From Bacillota bacterium (GTDB taxonomy: Bacteria; Bacillota; Clostridia; Oscillospirales; Ruminococcaceae), in assembly GCA_023396215.1 (NCBI GenBank), contig JAEWWW010000043.1:1-32042 (forward strand): a stretch of DNA of 32,042 nt, in the 5' to 3' direction. Below, one piece after another: positions 1-11,902 of this stretch. A program made the translations under genes and the position numbers. The notes under the pieces are model-generated. The model was not told the origin of the DNA, did not search any database, and worked only from the letters and a program-made list of their open reading frames with translations. Within the stretch, counting starts at the first letter, position 1. Each line of letters starts with the position of its first letter.

Positions 1-53
1 CGCATTTCCGGTTGGTTCCCCCCTTTGTAACGGGGCAGGGTGTGCCCCCGCCC

Positions 54-93
54 AAAAAGCAGCCCCCCGCCCGGCCAATAACCGGGGGAGGGC
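54..93 (-). terminator. Intrinsic terminator closing the glmU-prsA operon
   Basis: On the minus strand, bases 93-82 pair with 74-62 as a GC-rich stem of about 12 pairs (one bulge, one G-U pair) around a 7-nt loop. A U5 tract (complement of A54-58) follows about 3 nt further on. It lies about 110 bases past the stop of the PrsA-like gene, where the operon should end. Bases 1-53 show nothing recognisable. Confidence 0.7.
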
Positions 94-202
94 CTGCGTC
101 ATCTCTTTGATAGCATCCTGGTTGCCGGTTCCGCCGCCAAAGCAGCCGAACTGTTGGTATCCGGCCGCAACGCGGCGGCTTGACACCGCGGCAGCGTTTA
201 AG

Positions 203-1252
203 TTAAACCAGAGAAAGCTTCTTGGGGGTGTAAAGCTTCACGGCAGCGTCATTCACCGACAGTTCTACCTCTTCGGCCCATGCTTCTACCTTCTCTTTAT
301 ACTCCTCGGTCTTCATATCCACCATGAGCTGCTGGGTGTAGCGCTCGAGGGCGTCGGCGCTGCTCATCACATCCTTGCGCAGGATGATATAGAAGTAGTT
401 GTCATCCTCGCCCGAAACGGGGGTGCCGATGGTGGCGCCGTTGACAAGCTCCATATACTTTTCGGGGAAATCCAGCGCCGTCTTTTGCATAATGATATCG
501 TGGTCCGATTCCTCGTGGGTATGGTCGGCGGCCTGTTCTTCCTTATCCTCACCCTCATACTGGGCAAGCTCCCAGCTCAGAAGGATGTCGCTGAAGCTTT
601 CTTCGCCCTTTGCGGCGCGGTCATAGTAATCCTTGGCCTCTTTTTGGGCGGCTTCGAGGGCTTCGCCCTCCAGCGGCTCACCGGTATTGGGGTCAAACTT
701 GGGCACCACAATATATTGGCTGTTGACGTAGTTTTCGGTGAAATAATTCTTCATGTCGTTGGCGGGGATTTCAAACTCGCCGCCCTCGCCGTACAGGTTC
801 ATAAACATGGTGTTGCTTTTGTAGTTGTTGGTAAAGTAAAGCTCCAGCGATTCAAGGCTGATGCCATTTTTGGTCAGGAAGTCTTTGTTGGCCTCCATCT
901 GGCTGGCGGCGTATTCCTTGATGGCAAGGTTATCCTGCTCGGTCAGGGCAAAGCCGTACTGCTCAAACTGGCGGTCGATAGCAAAGTAACGTTTCACGTC
1001 CTTCATAGTGGCGTCCTTAATCCACTGCTCGGCGGCAACGTCCTCCACCTTCTGCGACAAAACATCGCCCTTGGGGTCCTCCACCTTGGAGGAAGCCAGG
1101 CTGTAGTTGTTCATCATGTAAAAGTTATAGACCCCGGCCGGCAGCTTCACGCTCTGGTGCTCGGCCACCCATGTGGTATCCTGGGAACAAGCTGTCGTAA
1201 CAAGCAGAGCCGCGGCCAAAACCGCCGTCAAAATCCTTCTGCCAATCTTCAT
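203..1252 (-). CDS. PrsA/SurA-like foldase lipoprotein
   Basis: Predicted 349-residue extracytoplasmic lipoprotein. The ATG at 1252 is chosen over an upstream in-frame start because AGGAG lies 11 nt before it and it begins a good lipoprotein signal: MKIGRR, a hydrophobic stretch, then a lipobox ending TTAC. The next part (about residues 60-150) resembles the helical N-terminal chaperone domain of PrsA/SurA proteins. A segment containing NSQYIVVP sits where a parvulin (PpiC) domain would begin, but the domain is not clearly canonical, so prolyl isomerase activity is uncertain. An acidic, histidine-containing insert lies near residues 236-252. The gene follows mfd, where Clostridia commonly have a prsA-type gene. 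Likely role: folding of secreted proteins at the membrane surface (inference). Confidence 0.8.
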   Translation of the reverse strand: MKIGRRILTAVLAAALLVTTACSQDTTWVAEHQSVKLPAGVYNFYMMNNYSLASSKVEDPKGDVLSQKVEDVAAEQWIKDATMKDVKRYFAIDRQFEQYGFALTEQDNLAIKEYAASQMEANKDFLTKNGISLESLELYFTNNYKSNTMFMNLYGEGGEFEIPANDMKNYFTENYVNSQYIVVPKFDPNTGEPLEGEALEAAQKEAKDYYDRAAKGEESFSDILLSWELAQYEGEDKEEQAADHTHEESDHDIIMQKTALDFPEKYMELVNGATIGTPVSGEDDNYFYIILRKDVMSSADALERYTQQLMVDMKTEEYKEKVEAWAEEVELSVNDAAVKLYTPKKLSLV

Positions 1253-1506
1253 TCGCTTTTTCACTCCTGTTTTTTTAATAGACCCCTGCGAAAAAAAGCC
1301 GGCTATACCGCCGCGCGTATGCTCTGCAAAGGGCCTAATGCAGCTCGCCGACACTGCGGTCAGGCTGCCCCGGTATGGGCAGGCCGATGTTCCCCTTACG
1401 GGCGGCCCGAATATGGTTCATTATACACATTATCCCCAGCCTTGTCCACCACAAACCTGTGAACATATTATTTCTAAAAAACAACCGAAAACCGCCGCCC
1501 CGGCTG

Positions 1507-4500
1507 TCACGAGGGCTTGCCGCCCTTTTGAGAGAGCACCGCCAGCACCTCGCGGATGGCCTGCACCGGCTGCTGCCCCTTTTTGAACTTCACCGAAATA
1601 TAGGGCTTGGCCCCGGCATTGACCATCACCCGGCCCCGCAGCGCCACCGCCAGCGACCCGGCCTTGGCCATATCCAGCTGCTCGGGGTAGAGCAGCACGC
1701 TTTCGCCCCGCTGGCTGATTTCGCTGATGCCCTGCGCCGCAGCCATGCCCCGCACCAGCGCCACATCCACCAGCCCCTTGACGGCGGGGGGCGGCTCGCC
1801 AAAGCGGTCGATAAGCTCATCCAGCATATCCATGGCGTCCTCTTCGGTGGCGATGGCCGCCATCTTTTTGTAGATATCGATGCGCTGGGCCAGATGGGTA
1901 ATATAATCCTCGGGGATATGCGCCCCGATTTGCAGGTCGACGGTGCATTCGGCGGCCCGCCGCACCGGCTCGCCCCGCTGCTCGCTCACCGCTTCAGAGA
2001 GCAGCCGCAGGTAAAGGTCGTAGCCCACCGCCTCCATATGCCCGTGCTGCTGGCTGCCCAGAATATCCCCGGCGCCCCGTATCTCGAGGTCGCGCAGGGC
2101 AATGCGAAAGCCAGAGCCAAAGGCGGTGAACTCCTTGATGGCCGAAAGCCGCTTTTCGGCAATCTCGGTGAGCACCCGGCCCCGGTGAAAGGTGAAGTAG
2201 GCAAAGGCGCGGCGGTCGGAGCGCCCTACCCGCCCCCGCAGCTGGTAGAGCTGTGAGAGGCCCATGCGGTCGGCGTCCTCGATAATCAGGGTGTTGCAGT
2301 TGGGCACATCCACCCCGGCCTCGATGATGGTGGTGCAGACCAGAATGTCAATCTCCCGCTCCAACAGGCCCTTCCAGACCAGCGAAAGCTGCTCCTCGCT
2401 CATGCGGCCGTGGGCGACGCCGATTTTGGCCCCCGGCAGCGCCTCGCCCAGCCGGGCGGCGCAGCCGTCGATGCTGCCCACCCGGTTGTGCAGATAAAAC
2501 ACCTGCCCGCCCCGGCGCAGCTCCTTTTTGATGGCCTCCACCACCAGCCCCTCGTCATACTCCAGCACATAGGTCTGCACCGGGTGGCGGTCCTGCGGGG
2601 CCTCCTCGATGATCGACATATCCCGGATGCCCGACATGGCCATGTTCAGGGTGCGGGGGATGGGGGTGGCCGAGAGGGTCAGCACATCGACGCTGCCCCG
2701 CAGCTCCTTGAGCCGTTCCTTGTGGGCCACGCCAAACCGCTGTTCCTCGTCGATGATGCAGAGCCCCAAATCCTTGAAGGCCATATCCTTCTGCACCAGC
2801 CGGTGGGTGCCGATGACGATATCCACCTCGCCGGTTTGCAGCCTGCGTATCACGTCTGCCTGCTGGCGGGGGGTGCGAAAGCGGGAAAGCAGCTCCACCG
2901 TAACCGGGTAGCCCTCCATCCGCCGCTGGAAGGTTTGGTAGTGCTGCCAGGCCAGTATGGTGGTGGGCACCAGCATGGCGCACTGCTTGGAATCCAGCAC
3001 GCACTTAAAGGCGGCCCGCAGCGCCACCTCGGTTTTGCCAAAGCCCACGTCGCCGCAGAGCAGCCGGTCCATCGGCACCGGCGAAACCATATCGCTCTTA
3101 ATCTCGCGGATGCAGCGCAGCTGGTCCTCGGTTTCGTTGTACTCAAAGCGGTCCTCAAAATCCCGCTGCCAGTCGCCGTCGGGTGAAAAAGCGAAGCCCT
3201 CTATCTGCAGCCGCTTGGCATAAAGGGCTATCAGCTCCTTTGCCATATCCGAAACCGCACGCTTTACCCGCTGGCGGGTTTTGTTCCACTCGCCCGAGTT
3301 GAGCCGGCTGAGGCGGATGCCGCTTTCCTCCCGCCCGCCGATGTATTTGGTCACCAAATCCAGCTGGGTGACCGGCACAAAGAGCATGTCGGTGCCGCCG
3401 TAGCGGATTTTGATATAGTCCTTGACCACGCCCTGTATCTCTTTTTTAATGATGCCCTCAAAGATGCCGATGCCGTGGGAGATATGCACCACATAATCCC
3501 CCGGGGTCAGGTCGGCGATATTGCGGATGCGGTCGCCCCGTTCCTTGCTTTGGGTGCGTACCTTGGTCTTTTTGCGGGCGGCCCCCCTGGTGCCGGTGAT
3601 GACCGCAAGGCCGATTTGAGGGAACTCAAACCCGGCCGCCAGCCCCCCCTGCGCCACCAGCACCTGCCGGGGCCGGTGCTCCGAAAGGTCGTCGGTGCGC
3701 CTTGCGGGCAGGCCGTCCTGCGCAAGGTCGCCGGCCAGCAGGTCGGCTCCCCGGTCGCTGCCCGCCAGCACAATGACGCAGTAGTTTTGGGCAAGGTAGC
3801 CCCGCAGCTCCTCCCCCAGCAGCCCGAGGTCGCCCCCCCATACCGAAAGCTGGCGCGCGTCCAGCTCCAGGGTGAGTGCGGGCCTGATATCCGGGTGGCT
3901 GCGGGCAAAGCTATCCAGCAGCAGGCTGGGGCGGCGCTCCAACTCCAGCAGCAGACGGGTGTAATCCTCATAAAACCCGGCCCAACCGCCGGGCAGCAGA
4001 CCTTCCTCCACCAGTTGGGCCACATCCTCCCCCTGCTGGTAGCGCAGGTGAGCCATGGCCTCCTTGACGGCGGCGGGCTCGCAGCAGATGAGCATCTTGC
4101 CCTCGGTGTGCTCCAGCAGGGTGGCGGGCGGGTCGTAAAGCAGCGGCAGGTAACGGTCGATGCTGGCCAGCTCAAGGCCGCTTTGCAGCCGCTCCAAATC
4201 CCGCTCCATCTGCGCCTTGGCCCGCGCGCCGCGGCTGCCCTGCCCCTCGGGGCGGGCCTGCACCAGTTTTTCCAGCCAGTCGGCACTCTGTGGCAGCACC
4301 TCCCGGGCAGGGAAGATAACCGCCTCCTCCAGCACCTCGTCCCGGCGCTGGGTGGTGGTCATAAAGGTAGAAACGCTGTCGATTTCATCCCCCCAAAGCT
4401 CTACCCTGCAGGGCTGGGGGCTGTGGGGCGAAAAGAAGTCGATGATGCCGCCCCGCACCGCAAACTGGCCTACGCCCTCCACCTGCTCGCTGCGGCGGTA

Positions 4501-4977
4501 ACCGGCGTCCAGCAGGCTTTGGGTCAGTTTCTGCACCGGCCACTCGTCGCCCGAACGCAGCACAATCAGCCGCTTCCGCAGCAGCGGCAGCGGCATGGTG
4601 TGGGCCAGCGCAGCCTCGCAGGAGGCCACCACAAGGTCGCGGCTGCCATCGGCAAGGCTGCCCAGCACCCGCAGGCGGGCGTGCTCATACTCCCGCGAAA
4701 CCCCCTCCACCTCGCGAAAGGTGAAGTCGCGGGCAGGGTAATGCAGCGCCCGTTCGGCGCCAAAGAGGCTGTTGATATCCTCACAGAGCCGCACCGCCGA
4801 GGGCTCGTCGGGGGTGAGCACCACCGCCCCCTTGCTTTGGGTCAGGGCGTAGACGACCCCCGCCTTGTGTATCTGCGAAAGCCCGGCAGCCAAAACAGGA
4901 GCCCTTTCGGACTCCATCGTTTGCGCTATGCTGGTCAGTTGTGGCAGCCGAAGCAGCTGCTGATACAGGCCGGTCAA
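1507..4977 (-). CDS. mfd: Transcription-repair coupling factor Mfd
   Basis: 1156-residue ATP-dependent translocase that removes RNA polymerase stalled at DNA lesions and recruits UvrA. The UvrB-like N-terminal part includes a segment starting SVSTFMTTTQRR. The CarD-like RNA polymerase interaction domain is near residues 485-550 (DYVVHISHGIGIFEG). The RecG-like helicase motor has Walker A GDVGFGKTE near 642, a DEEQ box near 743, and SATPIPRTLN. A C-terminal TRCF domain follows 1025. The start is TTG at 4977: AAGGAG lies 7 nt upstream, whereas a longer in-frame start at 5055 has no such site and would add 26 residues unlike Mfd. Length is normal for the family. The 146-nt gap to pth holds GC-rich hairpins without a convincing U-tract. 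Confidence 0.97.
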   Translation of the reverse strand: MTGLYQQLLRLPQLTSIAQTMESERAPVLAAGLSQIHKAGVVYALTQSKGAVVLTPDEPSAVRLCEDINSLFGAERALHYPARDFTFREVEGVSREYEHARLRVLGSLADGSRDLVVASCEAALAHTMPLPLLRKRLIVLRSGDEWPVQKLTQSLLDAGYRRSEQVEGVGQFAVRGGIIDFFSPHSPQPCRVELWGDEIDSVSTFMTTTQRRDEVLEEAVIFPAREVLPQSADWLEKLVQARPEGQGSRGARAKAQMERDLERLQSGLELASIDRYLPLLYDPPATLLEHTEGKMLICCEPAAVKEAMAHLRYQQGEDVAQLVEEGLLPGGWAGFYEDYTRLLLELERRPSLLLDSFARSHPDIRPALTLELDARQLSVWGGDLGLLGEELRGYLAQNYCVIVLAGSDRGADLLAGDLAQDGLPARRTDDLSEHRPRQVLVAQGGLAAGFEFPQIGLAVITGTRGAARKKTKVRTQSKERGDRIRNIADLTPGDYVVHISHGIGIFEGIIKKEIQGVVKDYIKIRYGGTDMLFVPVTQLDLVTKYIGGREESGIRLSRLNSGEWNKTRQRVKRAVSDMAKELIALYAKRLQIEGFAFSPDGDWQRDFEDRFEYNETEDQLRCIREIKSDMVSPVPMDRLLCGDVGFGKTEVALRAAFKCVLDSKQCAMLVPTTILAWQHYQTFQRRMEGYPVTVELLSRFRTPRQQADVIRRLQTGEVDIVIGTHRLVQKDMAFKDLGLCIIDEEQRFGVAHKERLKELRGSVDVLTLSATPIPRTLNMAMSGIRDMSIIEEAPQDRHPVQTYVLEYDEGLVVEAIKKELRRGGQVFYLHNRVGSIDGCAARLGEALPGAKIGVAHGRMSEEQLSLVWKGLLEREIDILVCTTIIEAGVDVPNCNTLIIEDADRMGLSQLYQLRGRVGRSDRRAFAYFTFHRGRVLTEIAEKRLSAIKEFTAFGSGFRIALRDLEIRGAGDILGSQQHGHMEAVGYDLYLRLLSEAVSEQRGEPVRRAAECTVDLQIGAHIPEDYITHLAQRIDIYKKMAAIATEEDAMDMLDELIDRFGEPPPAVKGLVDVALVRGMAAAQGISEISQRGESVLLYPEQLDMAKAGSLAVALRGRVMVNAGAKPYISVKFKKGQQPVQAIREVLAVLSQKGGKPS

Positions 4978-5123
4978 GCCATCACTCCTTGATGTTTCGT
5001 GCTGTGCGGGCGGCGGGCGCATGAGCATGGGCAGACGCACCGCTCCCCCGTTCACAGGGGGGCGGCGCCTATCGCAAAGCAGCCGGGGCTGCTCTTTCCA
5101 TTATCCAGAGGGTTTTACAGCCC

Positions 5124-5741
5124 TTACCGGTTAAAGAGGTTCATCGCCTGCTCGTTTTGCTCCTGCACCAGCAGCTCCACCGCTTGGGGCAGCTTTTCGA
5201 ACACCTGCGCCACCTGCGCGGCGTCGTCGCGGGTAAAGCGGCTCAGCACCCAGTCGGCAAGTTCATAATCGGGGTGAGGCTTGCCCCCCACACCAATTTT
5301 AATGCGTGGAAAATCGTCGCGGCCCGAAAGGTACAGGATATTCTTGATACCGTTGTGGCCGCCGTCGCTGCCCTTGAGGCGGATGCGCATCCGCCCCGGC
5401 TCCAGTGAAACATCGTCAAACAGCACCAGCACCCGGCTCATGGGCAGCTTGTAAAAGCCGGCCGCCTCCACCACCGCCTGACCCGAAAGGTTCATAAAGG
5501 TGGAGGGCTTGAGCAGCAGCACCTGCCGCCCGCCGATGACACAGCGGCCGCAAAGGGACTTAAATTTAATTTTATCCACCCGGCAGCCGTATTTCTCTGC
5601 CAGATAGTCGACGGCGGCAAAGCCCACATTGTGCCTTGTGCCGTCGTATTTACTGCCCGGATTGCCCAGGCCCACAATCATGTACTCGACAGCGCCCCCC
5701 ATTGCGGGGCCGCTCATCTTTGCCTTTAGCTTTGCAAACAT
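5124..5741 (-). CDS. pth: Peptidyl-tRNA hydrolase
   Basis: 205-residue cytoplasmic esterase that recycles peptidyl-tRNA released from ribosomes. Family motifs are all present: VGLGNPG with Asn27, RHNVGF with the catalytic His37, STFMNLSG, an FDD motif (DD of the HDD/FDD element), and GSDGGHNG. The ATG at 5741 has AAGGAT upstream. A second ATG at codon 21 (MIVGLGNPG) would give the length most homologues have, so the 20-residue N-terminal extension is uncertain. It sits between prs and mfd as in Bacillus and many Clostridia. Confidence 0.96.
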   Translation of the reverse strand: MFAKLKAKMSGPAMGGAVEYMIVGLGNPGSKYDGTRHNVGFAAVDYLAEKYGCRVDKIKFKSLCGRCVIGGRQVLLLKPSTFMNLSGQAVVEAAGFYKLPMSRVLVLFDDVSLEPGRMRIRLKGSDGGHNGIKNILYLSGRDDFPRIKIGVGGKPHPDYELADWVLSRFTRDDAAQVAQVFEKLPQAVELLVQEQNEQAMNLFNR

Positions 5742-5986
5742 TCTATCATCCTTTGCCGCGGCAGCGCGTACGCGCGGTGCTTCCCGTCTCCGGCAGGGTT
5801 AAGGCAATGCCGCACAATTCTAAGTGCTCTGGCGCATCGGCAAATTTTTCGTCAGCCAAAACAAAAACCACAGGGAATACTGGGTGTATTCACGAGGATT
5901 TTTGTGAAGGATTACGGAAAATCCGCAAGCGGCAGGGTGCTTAAGGCGGCAGCCGTGAATTGCGCGGTGTTGCCCTGAAAGCGTCG

Positions 5987-6943
5987 TTATACAAACAGGG
6001 GAGAAACCGGCTTATCCTCATAGATACGGCCGATGGCTTCTGCGAAAACAGGGGCGATGGGCAGCATCTTGATGCGGGCCCGCTCTGCGCCCTCGGGCAT
6101 GGGGATGGTATCCAGCAGCACCAGCTCTTTGATGGGGCTTTTCTCGATGCGGTCCAGCGCGGGACCGGAAAGCACGCCGTGGGTGGCGCAGGCATACACC
6201 TCTTTGGCGCCGCCTTTTTCAATGAGCGCCGAGGCCGCGTTGCACAGGGTGCCGGCGGTGTCAATCATATCGTCCACAATCACAACCCGCTTGCCTTCCA
6301 CATCGCCGATGATGTTGAGCACCTCGCTGACGTTGGCCTTGGGGCGGCGCTTGTCGATGATGGCGAGGGGCGCGTCGATGCGCTCGGCAAACTTCCGCGA
6401 GCGGGTAACCGAGCCAAGGTCGGGCGAAGCCACCACGATATCGTCGCAGCCTTTGAACTTTTCACAGAAGTAAGGGACAAGAATGGGCACGCCCAGCAGA
6501 TGGTCCACCGGGATGTTGAAGAAGCCCTGAATCTGGGGTGCGTGCAAATCCATGGTAAGTACACGGTCGGCTCCGGCAGTGGTAACCAGGTCGGCAAGGA
6601 GCTTTGCAGAAATGGGGTCGCGGGCTTTGGCTTTTCTGTCCTGACGGGCGTAGCCAAAGTAAGGAATAACAGCGGTGATGCGGCCGGCCGACGCGCGCTT
6701 AAAGGCGTCCAGCATGATGAGAAGCTCCATAATGTTGTTGTTCACCTGCCCGCAGGTGGACTGCACCACAAAAACATCCGATCCACGCACCGATTCCTCA
6801 ATCGAAACCGCTATCTCGCCATCCGAAAAGGTTTTGACGGTGCTTTTGCCCAGAGGCAGCCCCAACAGCTTTGCAATGGCTCTTGCCACCTCCGGGTTGG
6901 AGTTCGCTGTAAAAATTTTGATATCCTTGCCGTGTAAGTTCAT
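5987..6943 (-). CDS. prs: Ribose-phosphate pyrophosphokinase
   Basis: 318-residue PRPP synthase: ribose 5-phosphate + ATP gives PRPP + AMP, feeding purine, pyrimidine, His, Trp and NAD synthesis. Seen: the KTFSDGEI region, YFGYARQDRK with ATP-binding residues, TMDLHAPQIQGFF, and the PRPP-binding loop VVIVDDMIDTAGTL near residues 217-231. Length and motifs fit a class I enzyme. The ATG at 6943 is preceded by GGGGAG and AGGG. It follows glmU by 85 bases in the same direction, the standard Firmicutes order. Confidence 0.97.
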   Translation of the reverse strand: MNLHGKDIKIFTANSNPEVARAIAKLLGLPLGKSTVKTFSDGEIAVSIEESVRGSDVFVVQSTCGQVNNNIMELLIMLDAFKRASAGRITAVIPYFGYARQDRKAKARDPISAKLLADLVTTAGADRVLTMDLHAPQIQGFFNIPVDHLLGVPILVPYFCEKFKGCDDIVVASPDLGSVTRSRKFAERIDAPLAIIDKRRPKANVSEVLNIIGDVEGKRVVIVDDMIDTAGTLCNAASALIEKGGAKEVYACATHGVLSGPALDRIEKSPIKELVLLDTIPMPEGAERARIKMLPIAPVFAEAIGRIYEDKPVSPLFV

Positions 6944-7028
6944 TTTGCCCTATACTCCCCTTCATTATTTACAACGCCCAGTCTGGCAGGCGCAGTGTTA
7001 CGTAGTTGCTTTGGCCGTCCTTTGCAGG

Positions 7029-8426
7029 CTACCGCTGCTCCTCTTTCTTCTTCCGCAGCTTTTCCTTCAGCTCGGGCACACGGCCTTCCTTGACCGTTTC
7101 GCGGGCCCGGGCGATGACCAGCGCGTCGTCGGGCACGTCGATGGCCACGGTGGAACCCGCGGCGGTATAGGCCCGGTTGCCCACCTTGATGGGGGCCACC
7201 AGGTTGGTGTTGCAGCCGATGAAGGCGTCGTCGCCCACCACGGTGCGGTGCTTGGCGTAGCCGTCGTAATTGACCACCACCACCCCGCAGCCAAAGTTGA
7301 CCCTTGCACCGATATCCGCGTCGCCAATGTAGGTCAGGTGGGCCGACTTGGTGCCCTCGCCCAGATTGGCGTTTTTTATCTCGACAAAATTGCCTATCTT
7401 GACCCCTTTGGCCAGATGGCTGCCCGGCCGTACCTGCGAGTAGGGGCCGATTTTGACCTCCTCCTCCAGCACCGACCCGGTGATGTAGGTATCCTTGATG
7501 ACGCAGCTGTCGCCCAGGGTGGAATCCTCGATGACCGCGCCGGGGCCGATGGTGCAGCCGCTGCCAATGACGGTGTTGCCGATAATCATGCTGCCGGGCA
7601 GCACGGTGGTGTCTGTTCCTATCACGGCGCGGGCGTCGATAACCACCCCGTCGTCAAAGGGGATATCCACCCCCTGCTCCATGAGCGCCTCCAGCACACG
7701 GCGGCGGGCGATGTCGTTAAGCAGGGCGAGGCCCTTGCGGTCGTTGGCCCCCTGCACCGACTGCTCGTCGGCACAAAGGCAGGCGGCGGCTTTTCCACCC
7801 GCCTGACGCACAGCGGCCACAGCATCCGGTAGGTAGTATTCCCCCTGACTGTTGCTGCAGCCTATCCTGTCAAGGGCCTCCAGCAGCGCAGCCGCCTTAA
7901 ACCAGTAAGCCCCCGAATTAATTTCTTTTATTGCTTTTTGGGCGTCGTCGGCGTCCCGGTGCTCCACAATGGACAGCAGCGCTTCGCCCTGACGGATAAT
8001 CCGCCCGTAACCGGTGGGGTCGCCCACCTCCGCGGTAATAACGGTAACATCGTTGCCGGCAGCTGTATGCTGCCGGTAAGCTGTGTCAATAATATCGGGG
8101 GCGATAAAGGGAGCGTCCCCGTAAAGTATCAGCACGTCCTTTTCACTGTGCTGCCGGATGAAATCTCTGGCGCACATCACTGCATGCCCGGTGCCCAGCC
8201 GCTCTGCCTGCAAAGCGGTGTGGCAGCCCTCGGGCAGCATCCGGCGAACCTCTTCACCCCCGGCCCCCACCACAACGCAGGTCTGCCCGATGCCCGCCCC
8301 GGTGCAGTTATCCAGCACCCAGCCCAGCATTGGCCGAAACAAAACCCTGCATAACACCTTTGGGGCTTTGGAGCGCATTCTTGTGCCGTCGCCTGCTGCA
8401 AGTATGACCGCGCATCTCTCTGACAA
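7029..8426 (-). CDS. glmU: Bifunctional N-acetylglucosamine-1-phosphate uridyltransferase / glucosamine-1-phosphate acetyltransferase
   Basis: 465-residue cytoplasmic enzyme making UDP-GlcNAc for peptidoglycan. The N-terminal pyrophosphorylase domain carries AAGDGTRMRSKAPKVL and a YGDAPF metal-site region. The C-terminal half is a left-handed beta-helix of hexapeptide repeats (ending region VVGDDAFIGCNTNLVAPI) with the GEGTKSAHLTYIGDADIG motif of the acetyltransferase site. The start is taken as TTG at 8426, with AAGGGTGG 7 nt upstream; the in-frame extension to 8564 would cross the promoter and adds 46 residues unlike GlmU. First gene of the leftward operon. Confidence 0.95.
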   Translation of the reverse strand: MSERCAVILAAGDGTRMRSKAPKVLCRVLFRPMLGWVLDNCTGAGIGQTCVVVGAGGEEVRRMLPEGCHTALQAERLGTGHAVMCARDFIRQHSEKDVLILYGDAPFIAPDIIDTAYRQHTAAGNDVTVITAEVGDPTGYGRIIRQGEALLSIVEHRDADDAQKAIKEINSGAYWFKAAALLEALDRIGCSNSQGEYYLPDAVAAVRQAGGKAAACLCADEQSVQGANDRKGLALLNDIARRRVLEALMEQGVDIPFDDGVVIDARAVIGTDTTVLPGSMIIGNTVIGSGCTIGPGAVIEDSTLGDSCVIKDTYITGSVLEEEVKIGPYSQVRPGSHLAKGVKIGNFVEIKNANLGEGTKSAHLTYIGDADIGARVNFGCGVVVVNYDGYAKHRTVVGDDAFIGCNTNLVAPIKVGNRAYTAAGSTVAIDVPDDALVIARARETVKEGRVPELKEKLRKKKEEQR

Positions 8427-8484
8427 GTCGTATCCACCCTTCTGCTTATCTGGCCCTTTGTCACAGTTGTTCCCTAGTATATTT

Positions 8485-8513
8485 ATTATGGCAAGTTTTA
8501 TCGCCATTTGCAA
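8485..8513 (-). promoter_or_regulatory. Sigma-A-type promoter for glmU operon
   Basis: On the minus strand, TTGCAA (8513-8508), a 17-bp spacer and CATAAT (8490-8485) lie about 60 bases before the glmU start, in the divergent region with ppdK. Confidence 0.6.
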
Positions 8514-8599
8514 GCATGGGCAACCACCTTTGTGAATTTTGTGTAAATTATTTGCGCCGGACAAACTTCTTTTTTATTATAGCAATTTTTGCATAGTTC

Positions 8600-8608
8600 T
8601 GATATAAT
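8600..8608 (+). promoter_or_regulatory. Extended -10 promoter for ppdK
   Basis: TGA followed by the consensus TATAAT at 8603-8608 forms an extended -10 box (TGnTATAAT). No good -35 hexamer lies 16-18 bp upstream. The ppdK start is 63 bases downstream with an AGGAGG site. Confidence 0.6.
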
Positions 8609-8671
8609 AAACGTTGGTTAAAAATGTTCTCTGTTTCAGAGGCCTAATCCAATTTTAGGAGGTACAAATCA

Positions 8672-11302
<2,631 letters not shown>

Positions 11303-11327
11303 ACCCATTTTATAGCTTTTATGCACA

Positions 11328-11362
11328 GGGGCCGGTTCAACTGAACCGGCCCCATCTTTTTT
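11328..11362 (+). terminator. Strong intrinsic terminator of ppdK
   Basis: Perfect 12-bp inverted repeat GGGGCCGGTTCA / TGAACCGGCCCC (11328-11339 and 11342-11353) followed by T6 at 11357-11362. Confidence 0.92.
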
Positions 11363-11800
11363 GCTTTTTTAACAACCCGGCAGGCCGCCCTCTCCCCTGT
11401 TTTGCAGGCACACCCAAAATCCGCCGCAACTTTGCTTTGCGGCCTAAAAGGGGGCGGTTTCACAGCCCCCCGCATGATGTACTCCTGTCGCTTTGGCTAC
11501 AGGTCAGGTTTCATCCTTCTTTATTTTAAACAGCAGCCTGAGAAGGCCCGAGAGAAAGCGGGGGCTTTTTATGACAACAATTTTCACGGTCGGCACCACC
11601 TTATCCAGATTATTGCCCGCAGCAGAGAAGCAGCCACCGCCGCGATTGGGCGGTTCTTGTTACAGGGCTTGCTGTATTATACGCAAGCTGCGCTTTTTTG
11701 GTTAAAATCTGGGGGAAGGGTGCGGCAAAAAGCCGCTTTTGGGCGGCAATCGCCCTTTTGCCCGGCGATGCGCCCCCTTCGGCGGCTGCTATAAGGGCTT
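11363..11800. other. Non-coding stretch between ppdK and the sigma operon
   Basis: No convincing gene. It holds several short hairpins: GCCGCAA/TTGCGGC near 11422-11442, GGGGGC/GCCCCC near 11451-11471, and two tandem small hairpins each followed by T4 (11722-11740 and 11741-11759). The last pair could be weak rightward terminators. Open frames here have no ribosome binding site and no recognisable protein. Confidence 0.5.
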
Positions 11801-11828
11801 TTGCACCGTTGCCCCGCTGTGTTAAACT
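11801..11828 (+). promoter_or_regulatory. Putative promoter of the ECF sigma operon
   Basis: TTGCAC (11801-11806), 16-bp spacer, TAAACT (11823-11828). A transcript would start near 11834. No AAC/CGTC-type ECF autoregulatory promoter was recognised. Confidence 0.4.
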
Positions 11829-11902
11829 AAAAAGAAACAAAAACAGAAAAGTTGAAGCAAAAAGCCCGGCCTTCTCGTTTTAATTTACAGGACAGCAAAA
11901 AG

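Noticed and set aside
107..1462. 451-codon plus-strand frame over the PrsA-like gene
   Set aside because: The minus-strand gene has a lipoprotein signal, ribosome site and terminator; this frame has none.
3475..4992. 505-codon open frame antisense to mfd
   Set aside because: Shadow of mfd in GC-rich DNA; no family features.
11402..11794. 130-codon frame between ppdK and the sigma gene
   Set aside because: No ribosome site, no recognisable protein, and overlaps several hairpins.
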